From positions 599,649 through 663,648 of the forward strand of contig NZ_PDHM01000016.1 of the NCBI RefSeq assembly GCF_002573715.1: a stretch of 64,000 nucleotides of DNA, in the 5' to 3' direction. Below, one piece after another: positions 8,210 to 16,174 of the stretch; the stretch's first letter is position 1, and each line of letters begins with the position of its first letter. Position numbers and translations under genes: made by a program. The notes under the pieces were generated by a model. It was not told the origin of the DNA, did not search any database, and was given only the letters and a program-made list of their open reading frames with translations. The DNA comes from Paenibacillus sp. EZ-K15 (GTDB lineage Bacteria; Bacillota; Bacilli; Paenibacillales; Paenibacillaceae).

Positions 8210-9085
8210 ATGATCACCCAAAATGAGGTAAGGGCATATTTGAACCGTTTAGGCATCTCGGATATTCAGGCTCCGACGAAGGAATATTTGTTCGAGCTGC
8301 ATAAAGCCCACGTGGAGCGAATACCTTGGCAGACCTTGGATATTCTTGCTGGGAAACCGACATCCATCGATATACAAGAATCGGTACAACTTATGCTCCA
8401 GCATCGAAGTGGTTATTGTTTTCATCTGAATGGAGCCTTTACCGCGCTTCTTCGAGCCTTAGGCTATAAGGTATATTGGCATCGGGCTGGAGTACAGCCA
8501 TTAGGACAAGAACCTCGGATTAACGGCTTTCATCTCGGGATAACGGTAAGTCTATTGCATGAACAACTTGGGGAAGAAGAGCGGTGGCTCGTAGATGTCG
8601 GTCTGGGCGATATGCCATGGGAGCCGATCCCATTGAAATTCGGAGAATACATACAGGGACCTTTTCGGTATGTGCTAGAGCCGTCTCGCATCACGGATGG
8701 TGGCTGGCGGCTGATCCATGATCCCCATTATTCATATGTAGGCGTAGATTATGCCCCTGATGCTGTGAACAGCTTGGATATGTTTAAATCAAACCATGCA
8801 TTTTATAGTCAATCACCGGAATCCCCATGGATGGATCTGTTCATTGTCAGGCAAAGGCATGAGCTGGGCATGAATGAACTCAAAGGCTGCATATGGAGAA
8901 AGTGGAGCGGTAACGCCCTGGATACGGTAGAGATTTCATCGAAGTCGGAATGGTTCGAGATCCTGGCGGACATATTTAATGAGCCGCTCGTCAACTATTC
9001 CGTAATCGAACGGGACTTGATATGGGCTAAGGTATGCAAGCAGCATCAGAATTGGATGAAGCTTATGGAGAATGAGCGAATATAG
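8210..9085 (+). CDS. Arylamine N-acetyltransferase (NAT)
   Basis: 291 residues. NAT enzymes transfer an acetyl or other acyl group from a CoA thioester to arylamines through a Cys-His-Asp triad. All three residues are visible: Cys70 in RSGYCFHLNGAF, His108 in GFHLGI and Asp129 in LVDVGLGD. The ATG at 8210 is chosen because AGGAG at 8197-8201 lies eight bases upstream; the GTG at 8201 overlaps that site. A palindrome shared with the region in front of the MocR gene lies 40 bases upstream, so this gene is probably in its regulon. A role in detoxification or in a biosynthetic amide transfer cannot be separated. Confidence 0.9.
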   Translation: MITQNEVRAYLNRLGISDIQAPTKEYLFELHKAHVERIPWQTLDILAGKPTSIDIQESVQLMLQHRSGYCFHLNGAFTALLRALGYKVYWHRAGVQPLGQEPRINGFHLGITVSLLHEQLGEEERWLVDVGLGDMPWEPIPLKFGEYIQGPFRYVLEPSRITDGGWRLIHDPHYSYVGVDYAPDAVNSLDMFKSNHAFYSQSPESPWMDLFIVRQRHELGMNELKGCIWRKWSGNALDTVEISSKSEWFEILADIFNEPLVNYSVIERDLIWAKVCKQHQNWMKLMENERI

Positions 9086-9259
9086 AAGACGTCGAATGCT
9101 ACTCCTTAATTCGGTTCTTGAGGTGATTTCCTGCGGCATAGAACACGCTAAACCAATCTGTCACTTGAATACCCAGAAACACAGGTGGTAAGATGGTACA
9201 TAAAATTCGTGTTGTGAAGCATCATTCGCTTCATAACCTAGCTGTAAGGAGATTTAGTC

Positions 9260-9589
9260 ATGGCAACCATCGATGATTTCACCAAGCTGGATATTCGGAT
9301 CGGGACGATCGTGGAAGCAGAGCCTTTCCCGGAAGCACGCGTTCCGGCCATCAAAATGAAGATTGATTTCGGCCCGATAGGGATCAAACGCACAAGTGCC
9401 CAGATTACGAATCGATATGATGCGGACACCATCGTAGGTAATCAAGTGGTAGCTATCGTCAATTTTCCGCCTAGACGCATAGCTGGCTATCAATCCGAAG
9501 TGCTCGTACTCGGCGGGGTACCGGAGCAGGGAGACGTCGTGCTGCTGAAGCCGGATGTCGATCTGCCGAATGGAACTCCCATCGCTTAA
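9260..9589 (+). CDS. csaA: CsaA, tRNA-binding-domain chaperone-like protein
   Basis: 109 residues, the standard CsaA length. The whole protein is one OB-fold tRNA-binding domain: it begins with ATIDDFTKLDIRIGTIVEAEPFPEAR and contains KMKIDFG, QVVAIVNFPPRRI and SEVLVLG. CsaA of Bacillus binds peptides and SecA and was described as a secretion chaperone. The ATG follows AAGGAGA. It is monocistronic; the 174 bases upstream contain only a short GAAGC/GCTTC inverted repeat near 9217-9236. Confidence 0.92.
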   Translation: MATIDDFTKLDIRIGTIVEAEPFPEARVPAIKMKIDFGPIGIKRTSAQITNRYDADTIVGNQVVAIVNFPPRRIAGYQSEVLVLGGVPEQGDVVLLKPDVDLPNGTPIA

Positions 9590-9595
9590 ACCTAC

Positions 9596-9641
9596 TTCAT
9601 CTGTCGGTCCGGTCGTTTGCGGCTAGGTCCGACTAGATGAA
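9596..9641. terminator. Imperfect hairpin between convergent csaA and MocR genes
   Basis: Arms TTCATCT-GTCGG-TCC and GG-TCCGAC-TAGATGAA pair with a one-base bulge and one mismatch. There is no T-tract, and the right arm runs into the end of the minus-strand regulator gene. Position suggests a transcription barrier; the call is tentative. Confidence 0.4.
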
Positions 9642-10997
9642 CCTCACCTCGCTGCGCCTTTTCAGCAACTCCGCGGCTCCTTCCGCAATTTTCTGAACAC
9701 CGATTTCGATTAGTTCCTCCTTCACCTGAGATACGCTCAGTCGTATCATGGATTCGTTCTTAAACTCAGGCAAGAACATGCTGCTGGCATCCTGAACATA
9801 TACGTTCTCATTCTCCAGATGGTTAACCAACTGATATGCTTTCAATGATTCCGGCAGCTGGATCGTGGAATAAAATCCGGATTGCGAACCCGTAAAGGAT
9901 AAGAAGGGCGGCAGGTGAGTTTGGTAAGCCTGCTGGAGCCAAGCCCCTTTGTTACTATAGGTTTGCCTCATCTTCTGAATATGCGCACGGAACATCCCGT
10001 TCTTCAGATAGATTTCGAGTGCGCCTTGCATGAGCACGGGACTATGTATGTCCGCAGCGTGCTTCGCTTGCTGGAATATTTCACTCATCTGTTCGGGGAT
10101 CACGGCCAGGCCCAGTCTTAGTCCGGGGAGCATGACTTTGGAAAAGCTCTTCGTGTAGATCACCCTACCGGACGGATCGTAGGCAAACATCGGATCATGT
10201 TTAGAATCCGGATCCAAATCTCCCATATAGTCATCCTCGATGATATAGACATCATACTTCTGCGCCAGCTCTACAATTCTCTTCTTCTCCTCATTGGAAT
10301 AGCTGTAGCCTATAGGGTTATGGAATCTGGAGACCGTATAGAAAAACTTGATATCCCGAGTTTTAAAAATGTCCTCCAGCCGCCCAAGGTCAATTCCGTC
10401 CTTCGTAACCTCAATCCCGTATGTCACGGCTTGATGAATCTTGAGGGAATCCATCATGCTAAAATGCGTGGGCTGCTCCACGCAAATATGGTTCTTTCCG
10501 TTAGGAAAAGGGAGGGAGACGAGCAGATGGAGCGCTTGCTGCGAACCGGATACCACATAGATCCTCTCTGGAACCGTGAAGACCTGTAAGTCGAGTAAAT
10601 GCCGGGCTAACTCAACACGGAGTGACTGCAAACCCGCAATCTGGGAATAGGTGAACAACTCTTCTTTATATATTTCAATCGCTTGGTTCATGCAATGCTG
10701 AAAGTCTCGGTAGGGCATGATCGCTTTGTCAGGTCCCGCAGATCGGAAATCGATCACTTGGTCCGCGGGGTTCGACCGGTTTATGTTTACTCTGCCCTCA
10801 ACGATATAGTAACCACTCTTGGGAACAGCATAAATGATATGTCTCTTTTCCAATTCAGCATAGGCCCGTATGGCTGTGTTTTTGCTGCACGAATAGGATT
10901 CTGTCAAAGCACGGATGGATGGCAGCTTGCTGCCGGGTTTCAACAGTCCACTCTGTATTTGACGTTCAATTGACTTTATAATGTCGGTGTATTTCAT
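9633..10997 (-). CDS. MocR-type transcriptional regulator, second copy
   Basis: 454 residues. GntR-type winged helix (about 1-75, LPSIRALTESYSCSKNTAIRAY) followed by an aminotransferase-like PLP domain, with the Schiff-base lysine K287 in TKSFSKVMLPG and IIEDDYMGDLD. It is clearly a distinct protein from the MocR regulator at 6685. The ATG at 10997 follows GGAGGA ten bases upstream; an upstream start would add 20 residues. It is divergent from a small membrane protein gene, and a CTGTAC-GG-GTACAG palindrome lies in front of its ribosome binding site, suggesting autoregulation. Confidence 0.88.
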   Translation of the reverse strand: MKYTDIIKSIERQIQSGLLKPGSKLPSIRALTESYSCSKNTAIRAYAELEKRHIIYAVPKSGYYIVEGRVNINRSNPADQVIDFRSAGPDKAIMPYRDFQHCMNQAIEIYKEELFTYSQIAGLQSLRVELARHLLDLQVFTVPERIYVVSGSQQALHLLVSLPFPNGKNHICVEQPTHFSMMDSLKIHQAVTYGIEVTKDGIDLGRLEDIFKTRDIKFFYTVSRFHNPIGYSYSNEEKKRIVELAQKYDVYIIEDDYMGDLDPDSKHDPMFAYDPSGRVIYTKSFSKVMLPGLRLGLAVIPEQMSEIFQQAKHAADIHSPVLMQGALEIYLKNGMFRAHIQKMRQTYSNKGAWLQQAYQTHLPPFLSFTGSQSGFYSTIQLPESLKAYQLVNHLENENVYVQDASSMFLPEFKNESMIRLSVSQVKEELIEIGVQKIAEGAAELLKRRSEVRFI

Positions 10998-11020
10998 ATC
11001 TCGTAATTCCTCCAATCGAT

Positions 11021-11034
11021 CTGTACGGGTACAG
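11021..11034. promoter_or_regulatory. Candidate operator CTGTAC-GG-GTACAG
   Basis: A perfect 6-2-6 inverted repeat 24 bases upstream of the second MocR gene and about 100 bases upstream of the divergent membrane protein gene. Its place between promoter region and ribosome binding site fits repression of the regulator's own gene. Function is inferred. Confidence 0.45.
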
Positions 11035-11137
11035 AGCCGGAAAACATGCATTCTCACAACAATACACTAAAAGTATACTCTACAATACAGCATGCTTTGG
11101 TTAGAGATTGTTTTTAATTGAGAAGGCAGGGATCAGG

Positions 11138-11476
11138 ATGGACTCTCTTTTACGTAATGAATATGTATTGACGCTTATGGGGATGGGATTGTTTCAACTG
11201 TGGGCATATCGCGCGAAGAAATCGACAAGGGTGAAATTGCTCCCTCCGATGATTGCCATCATTTTATGTTTATTATGGATGGTGAGCAACGCTGCAATCA
11301 TCTGGGTTATCCTCCTTATTCCGATTATGGAGGTCTCTCTGTGGAGCTTAGTTGCCGTTGCGCTAATAGAAACCGGGATAACGTTTCATCGGCAACAGCA
11401 TGCCAAATTGTTCATGTTGATTGGGATGGATTGTGTCCTGATCATGATCATTTTTATCGTTAGGAGAACGATGTAA
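11138..11476 (+). CDS. Small membrane protein of unknown function
   Basis: 112 residues with about three hydrophobic segments (near residues 10-20, 35-75 and 90-108) separated by short basic loops (RAKKSTRVK and FHRQQHAK). I do not recognise the family. The ATG at 11138 follows AGGCAGGG; the in-frame start at 11108 has no ribosome binding site. It lies divergent from the second MocR gene and 35 bases upstream of the penicillin-binding protein gene, so it may be co-transcribed with the latter. Confidence 0.6.
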   Translation: MDSLLRNEYVLTLMGMGLFQLWAYRAKKSTRVKLLPPMIAIILCLLWMVSNAAIIWVILLIPIMEVSLWSLVAVALIETGITFHRQQHAKLFMLIGMDCVLIMIIFIVRRTM

Positions 11477-11511
11477 TGACGATTAATTATGGGATCTGAG
11501 GAGTGGAAGCG

Positions 11512-13548
11512 ATGTATTTTAAATGGATATGGGTCTTCTTGTACCTGAGTATAGTGCTAATACATACGGGCTGTGACCGCAACAAGGAACCGGATCCAGA
11601 AGAGATTGCGAAACAGTATGTTGAATGGTGGGAAGAAGGCAGCTATGAATCGATGTATGATCTGCTGTCACAGGAGTCCAGACAGGAGATGACAAAGGAA
11701 GAATTTGTAACGCGATTACAGACCATCTATGATGGGATTGGAGCAGAAGACCTCACCATAAAGCCTGACTTTACGGCTAAGGAAGCAAGCGAAACAACGG
11801 ATGAGCGAGTGTTCTATCCCTACCAAATTCAATTGGAAACATCGGCAGGTCGGGTGCATTCAGAAGGTACGTTTGAGCTTTTAAAAGAGGACAATCAAAC
11901 CAAGGCTAAGAGCCTGTCTTGGCGAATGGTATGGCATCCTTCTTTGATTTTGCCGGCGATGGATGCCTTGGATAAAGTGAATGTGCAGACGTTACCATCC
12001 AGCAGGGGCGAGATCTTGGATCGTAACGGTCACGGTCTAGCCATTAATGGCACGGTTGAGGTCATCGGTATTATTCCAGGTAAGCTTGGTGACGATGGAG
12101 AACAGAGCCTGGCTATGTTGGCTGAACGGTTAGGTATATCGACCGAGATTATAAAGCGAAAGCTGGATGCGGCGTGGGTGAAAGACGATCTGTTCGTCCC
12201 CATCTTGAACCTGAATGCGCAGCAGGGCAGAATGGATTATGGTGATTTGGCTGGCGTTGTAAAGAAGAATGAGCGTGCTCGAGTCTACCCTTACGGTGCG
12301 GCTGCAGCACATCTAACAGGATATATCCGACAAGTGACAAAGGAGGATTTGACCAATGCGCCCGAAGCGCAGTATGGACCGAATGAACTTATCGGTAAAT
12401 CAGGATCCGAGCAAGTATATAATGAGGTCTTGCGCGGCCGGGACGGTAAGCGGATATCGATCGTGGATTCCTCGGGTCAGGTCAAAGAAATCGTAGCCGA
12501 GAAGAAAGCGGTAAATGGTCAGGATATCCGTTTAAGCATTGATGCTGAACTTCAACAATCCATATATGCTTCATTTCGTGAGGATGCAGGTACCGCAGCG
12601 GCCATTAACCCCAAGACCGGAGAAATTTTGGCACTGGTCAACAGCCCGTCCTATGATCCCAATGCTTTCATCGTTGGATTATCGACAGAGCAGTGGGATG
12701 AATGGAATAACAATCCGGATAAGCCGCTATTGAATCGTTTTACTAAGCTGTATGCTCCGGGCTCGGTATTTAAACCGATCACGGCTGCGGTTGGTCTGAA
12801 GCTTGGGGTCACTACCCCTGGAAAAGCCAGGGAGATCCACGGCTTGCGTTGGTCCAAAGACCCGAGCTGGGGGGATTATTACGTGACTCGCGTGAAGGAA
12901 GTTCCTGTCCTGAATCTGAGAGATGCTCTTGTGTATTCAGATAACATCTATCTGGCGCAGGAAGCATTGGAGATCGGTGCGGATGCTTTTTTGAAGGAAG
13001 CTGAAAAGTTCGGCTTCGAAGAGGGATTGCCGCTTCATTTCCCTTTCCCGGAAGCAAGCTTGGCTAATGAGGGGATAAATAGCGAAATTCAACTCGCGGA
13101 TTCCGGATATGGTCAAGGGGAAGTGCTGATGAGTCCTTTACATTTGGCATTGGCTTATACCCCCTTTATAAATGGCGGGAGGCTGATTCAGCCTGTGCTG
13201 GATTCATCAGAGCAAGAGAAGAGGCCTAAGGAAACGAGAGCGGTGCTGGATAAGCACACTGCCGAGATCATCGAGAGTATGCTCGTCAATGTGGTTCAGG
13301 ATCCCAAAGGTAGCGGACATGGTGCCGATATTTCGGGTATTGAGCTTGCAGGCAAGACGGGAACTGCCGAACTGAAAATCAGCAAAGCCGAAAAAGGACA
13401 GGAGAACGGATGGTTCGTTGCGTTTGACACGATGGAGTCCAAGCTCCTGCTCGCGATGATGATAGAGCATGTTGAAGGCCGGGGCGGCAGCGGGTATGTC
13501 GTGAACAAAGTCGCACCTATTTTGCGAAAATATTACGGAAAAGAATAG
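11512..13548 (+). CDS. Class B penicillin-binding protein with MecA_N-like domain (PBP3/PBP2a type)
   Basis: 678 residues. After an N-terminal hydrophobic segment comes an NTF2-like MecA_N domain (about 25-145), a dimerisation domain (about 150-340) and a transpeptidase domain. The active-site motifs are all present: S418-x-x-K in PGSVFKP, S476-D-N in YSDNIYL and K615-T-G in AGKTGTAE. It cross-links peptidoglycan peptides on the outer face of the membrane. The domain order matches B. subtilis PbpC and S. aureus PBP2a, enzymes with low beta-lactam affinity. A lipobox-like IHTGC follows the signal segment, but His at -3 is atypical. The ATG at 11512 is eight bases after GAGGAG. Confidence 0.9.
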   Translation: MYFKWIWVFLYLSIVLIHTGCDRNKEPDPEEIAKQYVEWWEEGSYESMYDLLSQESRQEMTKEEFVTRLQTIYDGIGAEDLTIKPDFTAKEASETTDERVFYPYQIQLETSAGRVHSEGTFELLKEDNQTKAKSLSWRMVWHPSLILPAMDALDKVNVQTLPSSRGEILDRNGHGLAINGTVEVIGIIPGKLGDDGEQSLAMLAERLGISTEIIKRKLDAAWVKDDLFVPILNLNAQQGRMDYGDLAGVVKKNERARVYPYGAAAAHLTGYIRQVTKEDLTNAPEAQYGPNELIGKSGSEQVYNEVLRGRDGKRISIVDSSGQVKEIVAEKKAVNGQDIRLSIDAELQQSIYASFREDAGTAAAINPKTGEILALVNSPSYDPNAFIVGLSTEQWDEWNNNPDKPLLNRFTKLYAPGSVFKPITAAVGLKLGVTTPGKAREIHGLRWSKDPSWGDYYVTRVKEVPVLNLRDALVYSDNIYLAQEALEIGADAFLKEAEKFGFEEGLPLHFPFPEASLANEGINSEIQLADSGYGQGEVLMSPLHLALAYTPFINGGRLIQPVLDSSEQEKRPKETRAVLDKHTAEIIESMLVNVVQDPKGSGHGADISGIELAGKTGTAELKISKAEKGQENGWFVAFDTMESKLLLAMMIEHVEGRGGSGYVVNKVAPILRKYYGKE

Positions 13549-13632
13549 CCTTAAATATAAGCCTACGAAAAGTTCTTGTTATGCGAACTGGACGGTTGTA
13601 ATATGGAATAAAAAATAGTCGGAGATGATCTT

Positions 13633-14025
13633 ATGAGCAAGATTCAATTCGCAGTCCAAGTTCGATTGGTATCCGATCTTACCCGTTCCAAACAGTTCTA
13701 TGGAGAAGTGCTGGGTTGCGAAGTGAATGACGTTTGGGCAGTCAGGGATGATTTTGCGCTCGGATTCAAGCTGATTCAGGCGAAATCGAGTACAGATATC
13801 ACACCCAATCCAGCAGGTAAAGACCAAGTGAGACCATGGGATACATACGCATACGTGGATACTCACCACGAATTGGATGAATTGTATGAGGAACTGACCT
13901 CCAGAGGTGCCGAAGTGGTACAGGAGCCTGTATTAATGGAAGCAGCCTGGGGTGTGTGGAAGGATTTTGCGATTCAAGATCCGGACGGCTACGTGATTGC
14001 CTTTGGCTCCGGAAAGAGGGACTAG
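13633..14025 (+). CDS. VOC (glyoxalase/bleomycin-resistance) family protein
   Basis: 130 residues forming one vicinal-oxygen-chelate domain: QVRLVSDLTRSKQFYGEVLGCEV at the start, AYVDTHHELDELYEEL in the middle and FAIQDPDGYVIAFG at the end. The family covers metalloenzymes and drug-binding resistance proteins; the substrate cannot be told. The ATG follows GGAGATG. The GNAT gene downstream begins nine bases after its stop, so both are probably one transcript. Confidence 0.82.
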   Translation: MSKIQFAVQVRLVSDLTRSKQFYGEVLGCEVNDVWAVRDDFALGFKLIQAKSSTDITPNPAGKDQVRPWDTYAYVDTHHELDELYEELTSRGAEVVQEPVLMEAAWGVWKDFAIQDPDGYVIAFGSGKRD

Positions 14026-14033
14026 GTGGTGTA

Positions 14034-14462
14034 ATGAAGAAAATCGACATGAAGCAGGTCCTTATTAGCAGCGACCCTTCGCTGTTGGATTTGGACGCCA
14101 TTGTACATTTTTTGCGGCAAAGCTATTGGGCTAACGAACGCTCCGACGAGAAAATCAAGAAATCGCTAGAAGGTTCTACGTGCTTCGGGGCATATTACGA
14201 CAACCGACAGATCGGCTTTGCTCGCGTGGTGACGGATGGCGCAACCGTCTATTGGCTGTGTGATGTGTTTGTGGATGAGGCTTATCGGGGGCAGGGTGTG
14301 GGGAAGAAATTAATCGAGACGATTACCACCCACGAGGATTACCGAAATTTATTCGGTATATTGTCTACGCGGGATGCCCATGGTCTGTACGAACAATATG
14401 GTTTTGTCCGCGATCACGGAAAAACGTTGACTCGAATGCCGGACTTTCGTAGGAAAGACTAG
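14034..14462 (+). CDS. GNAT-family N-acetyltransferase
   Basis: 142 residues. A GNAT fold with the acetyl-CoA pyrophosphate-binding segment RGQGVGKKLIE (about 85-95) preceded by VYWLCDVFVDEAY, and a C-terminal GLYEQYGFV motif. It resembles small GNATs annotated as acetylating small molecules or proteins; the substrate is unknown. The ATG at 14034 follows GGTGG and lies immediately after the VOC gene. A longer in-frame reading from inside the VOC gene is not supported. Confidence 0.83.
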   Translation: MKKIDMKQVLISSDPSLLDLDAIVHFLRQSYWANERSDEKIKKSLEGSTCFGAYYDNRQIGFARVVTDGATVYWLCDVFVDEAYRGQGVGKKLIETITTHEDYRNLFGILSTRDAHGLYEQYGFVRDHGKTLTRMPDFRRKD

Positions 14463-14584
14463 TTTCCTCAGTTCTTACCGAGGCAAAGGGATCGGTAAAA
14501 TTCTATCAATCCCTCGGATATTAAGGACGGTATCATAAAAGGGTTTTAATAAAAGTTTGCCCTGTTAAGAAGGGGGATTCATCT

Positions 14585-15181
14585 TTGATTATATGGGTTA
14601 ACGGCGCATTCGGTTCGGGTAAGACCCAGGCTGCGCATGAGCTTCAGCGAAGAATCCCGAACTCGTACGTGTACGATCCGGAGAATGCAGGTTACTTCAT
14701 TCGCGATAATGTGCCGAGGGATGCCAAACGCGATGACTTTCAGCATTATCCGATGTGGAGGGAGTTTAATTACTCCATGTTTAAGTATTTAGACCAGGAA
14801 TCCGATCAATTGATCATAACTCCGATGACGATAACGAACGCGGAATATTTCGATGAAATCGTTGGTAATTTGAGACGTGATGGCGTGGTCGTACAGCATT
14901 TTACATTGTGCGCTTCCAAGGAAGTACTCCTTAGACGACTGCGTAGCAGAGGGGAAGGTTCGAATTCATGGGCCGCACAACAAATTGACCGGTGTATCAG
15001 CGGATTCTCGAATGATGTGTTCCAGCATCATATCGACACAGATCATTTATCGATCGACCAGGTTGTAGAGACGATTGGCGCTTTGGCAAATGTGAAGTTA
15101 TTGCCTGATCATCGCAGCTCAGCTAAGAAGAAACTGGATCGAATCAAAACCAAATTTGCACATATCCGATTTTTTGGATAA
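14585..15181 (+). CDS. tmrB: TmrB-like tunicamycin resistance ATP-binding protein
   Basis: 198 residues, as in B. subtilis TmrB. The P-loop is GAFGSGKTQAAHEL (residues 7-20), followed by SYVYDPENAGY and a conserved centre with PMTITNAEYFDEI, HFTLCASKEVLLRRLRSRGEG and SWAAQQIDRC. TmrB is a membrane-associated ATP-binding protein that confers tunicamycin resistance. The TTG start at 14585 gives the expected N-terminus MIIW and follows AAGGGGG about eight bases upstream. The C-terminus is basic and amphipathic (AKKKLDRIKTKFAHIRFFG), consistent with the membrane anchoring described for TmrB. Confidence 0.88.
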   Translation: MIIWVNGAFGSGKTQAAHELQRRIPNSYVYDPENAGYFIRDNVPRDAKRDDFQHYPMWREFNYSMFKYLDQESDQLIITPMTITNAEYFDEIVGNLRRDGVVVQHFTLCASKEVLLRRLRSRGEGSNSWAAQQIDRCISGFSNDVFQHHIDTDHLSIDQVVETIGALANVKLLPDHRSSAKKKLDRIKTKFAHIRFFG

Positions 15182-15208
15182 CAAGTGGATGGACAGGAGA
15201 TAGACGAC

Positions 15209-15796
15209 TTGAACACACCTATGGAGACAAACCCAATCTTATTGTCTTTTCCAGACAGATTTGAGACGGAACGGCTTATTATCCGTGCACCGGAGTGGGG
15301 TGACGGAGAGCATATCAATGAAGCCATACTTGAAAGTGTAGAGGAGCTTAAACCTTGGCTTCCGTTTGCAAGAAACATTCCCGCTGTGTCAGAATCTGAG
15401 GCTTACGTGCGAAAGGCTCGTCTGCAGTTTATGGAGCGCAGCGATCTAGTCATGCATCTTCTGGACAAAGACTCGCTACAATTGGTTGGCAGCAGCGGAT
15501 TGCATCGAATGAATTGGGAAGCCAGAACCTTCGAAATCGGTTATTGGCTCAGAAGCTCCCGAACGAGGCAAGGTCTCATGAAGGAAGCAGTTGATGGCAT
15601 CACGGACTTTGCTATTCAGCATCTGGGCGCTAATCGAATCGAGATACGCTGCGATTCTTTGAATGAACGAAGCATTAAGGTTGCGGAACGCTGTGGGTTT
15701 ACATTAGAAGGTACGCTGAGAAACGTGATGCCGAGGGACCGTGGCGGATTTTCACATTTGAAGGTTTATTCAAAAGTGCGTGGTGTAGAGTTTTAG
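15209..15796 (+). CDS. RimJ/RimL-type GNAT acetyltransferase
   Basis: 195 residues. ETERLIIRAPEWGDGEHI opens the RimJ/RimL fold, then FEIGYWLRSSRTRQGLMKEAV (acetyl-CoA site) and NRIEIRCDSLNERSIKVAERCGF near the end. Relatives acetylate N-terminal amines of ribosomal or other proteins, or small molecules. The TTG at 15209 is chosen because AGGAG ends nine bases upstream; a GTG at 15185 has no ribosome binding site and an ATG at 15221 would remove four residues. It lies 27 bases after tmrB and ends the run with a terminator. Confidence 0.82.
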   Translation: MNTPMETNPILLSFPDRFETERLIIRAPEWGDGEHINEAILESVEELKPWLPFARNIPAVSESEAYVRKARLQFMERSDLVMHLLDKDSLQLVGSSGLHRMNWEARTFEIGYWLRSSRTRQGLMKEAVDGITDFAIQHLGANRIEIRCDSLNERSIKVAERCGFTLEGTLRNVMPRDRGGFSHLKVYSKVRGVEF

Positions 15797-15819
15797 CGAG
15801 AGCTGGAATATAACAAAAG

Positions 15820-15856
15820 AAGACGATTTCTCTTATAGAGAAGTCGTCTTTTTGTG
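15820..15856 (+). terminator. Rho-independent terminator
   Basis: Hairpin AAGACGATTTCTC / GAGAAGTCGTCTT with a five-base loop and one mismatch, followed by TTTTTG. It ends the VOC-GNAT-tmrB-GNAT stretch. Confidence 0.85.
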
Positions 15857-16016
15857 TTTTAAGATAACGGAATATCAAAGTATTAAAATATTTTATATAC
15901 AACTAAATATTTTGCCTTAACGAAAAACAAGCTCAATATGTACGTATATTATCAATAAAATCAAGAAAAAATGGAGGGGCTCAACAGAATGAGATGTACG
16001 AATTTTTAAAATTGCA

Positions 16017-16081
16017 TTGACAAAAACCTAAAGATGGATTATTTTTTGTACATGGGAATTAAAGTTGCATTAGAGCAAAAC
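16017..16081 (+). promoter_or_regulatory. Promoter and candidate metal-regulator site upstream of the Mn importer
   Basis: TTGACA at 16017-16022 and TATTTT at 16040-16045 are separated by 17 bases, a good sigma-A-like promoter. Just downstream, GTTGCATTAGAGCAAAAC (16064-16081) has the rough dyad GTTGC/GCAAAAC and resembles the TTTGCAT-type boxes of MntR/DtxR-family repressors; a Fur/Zur alternative cannot be excluded. The remaining parts of the roughly 320-base gap before mntA are AT-rich and show no gene. Confidence 0.5.
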
Positions 16082-16174
16082 AATTGGTTAATGGCAGGAC
16101 GAGGTTTGATATTGTCCAAGATCGTCCTAAAGATTGAGCAAACTCATTATTGATGTGGAGTGGAGGAGAAGAAG

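Noticed and set aside
14463..14584. Imperfect hairpins in the gap before tmrB
   Set aside because: Arms CCGAGG...CTCGG and GGGAT...ATCCC pair only with large loops and there is no T-tract; not a convincing terminator or riboswitch.
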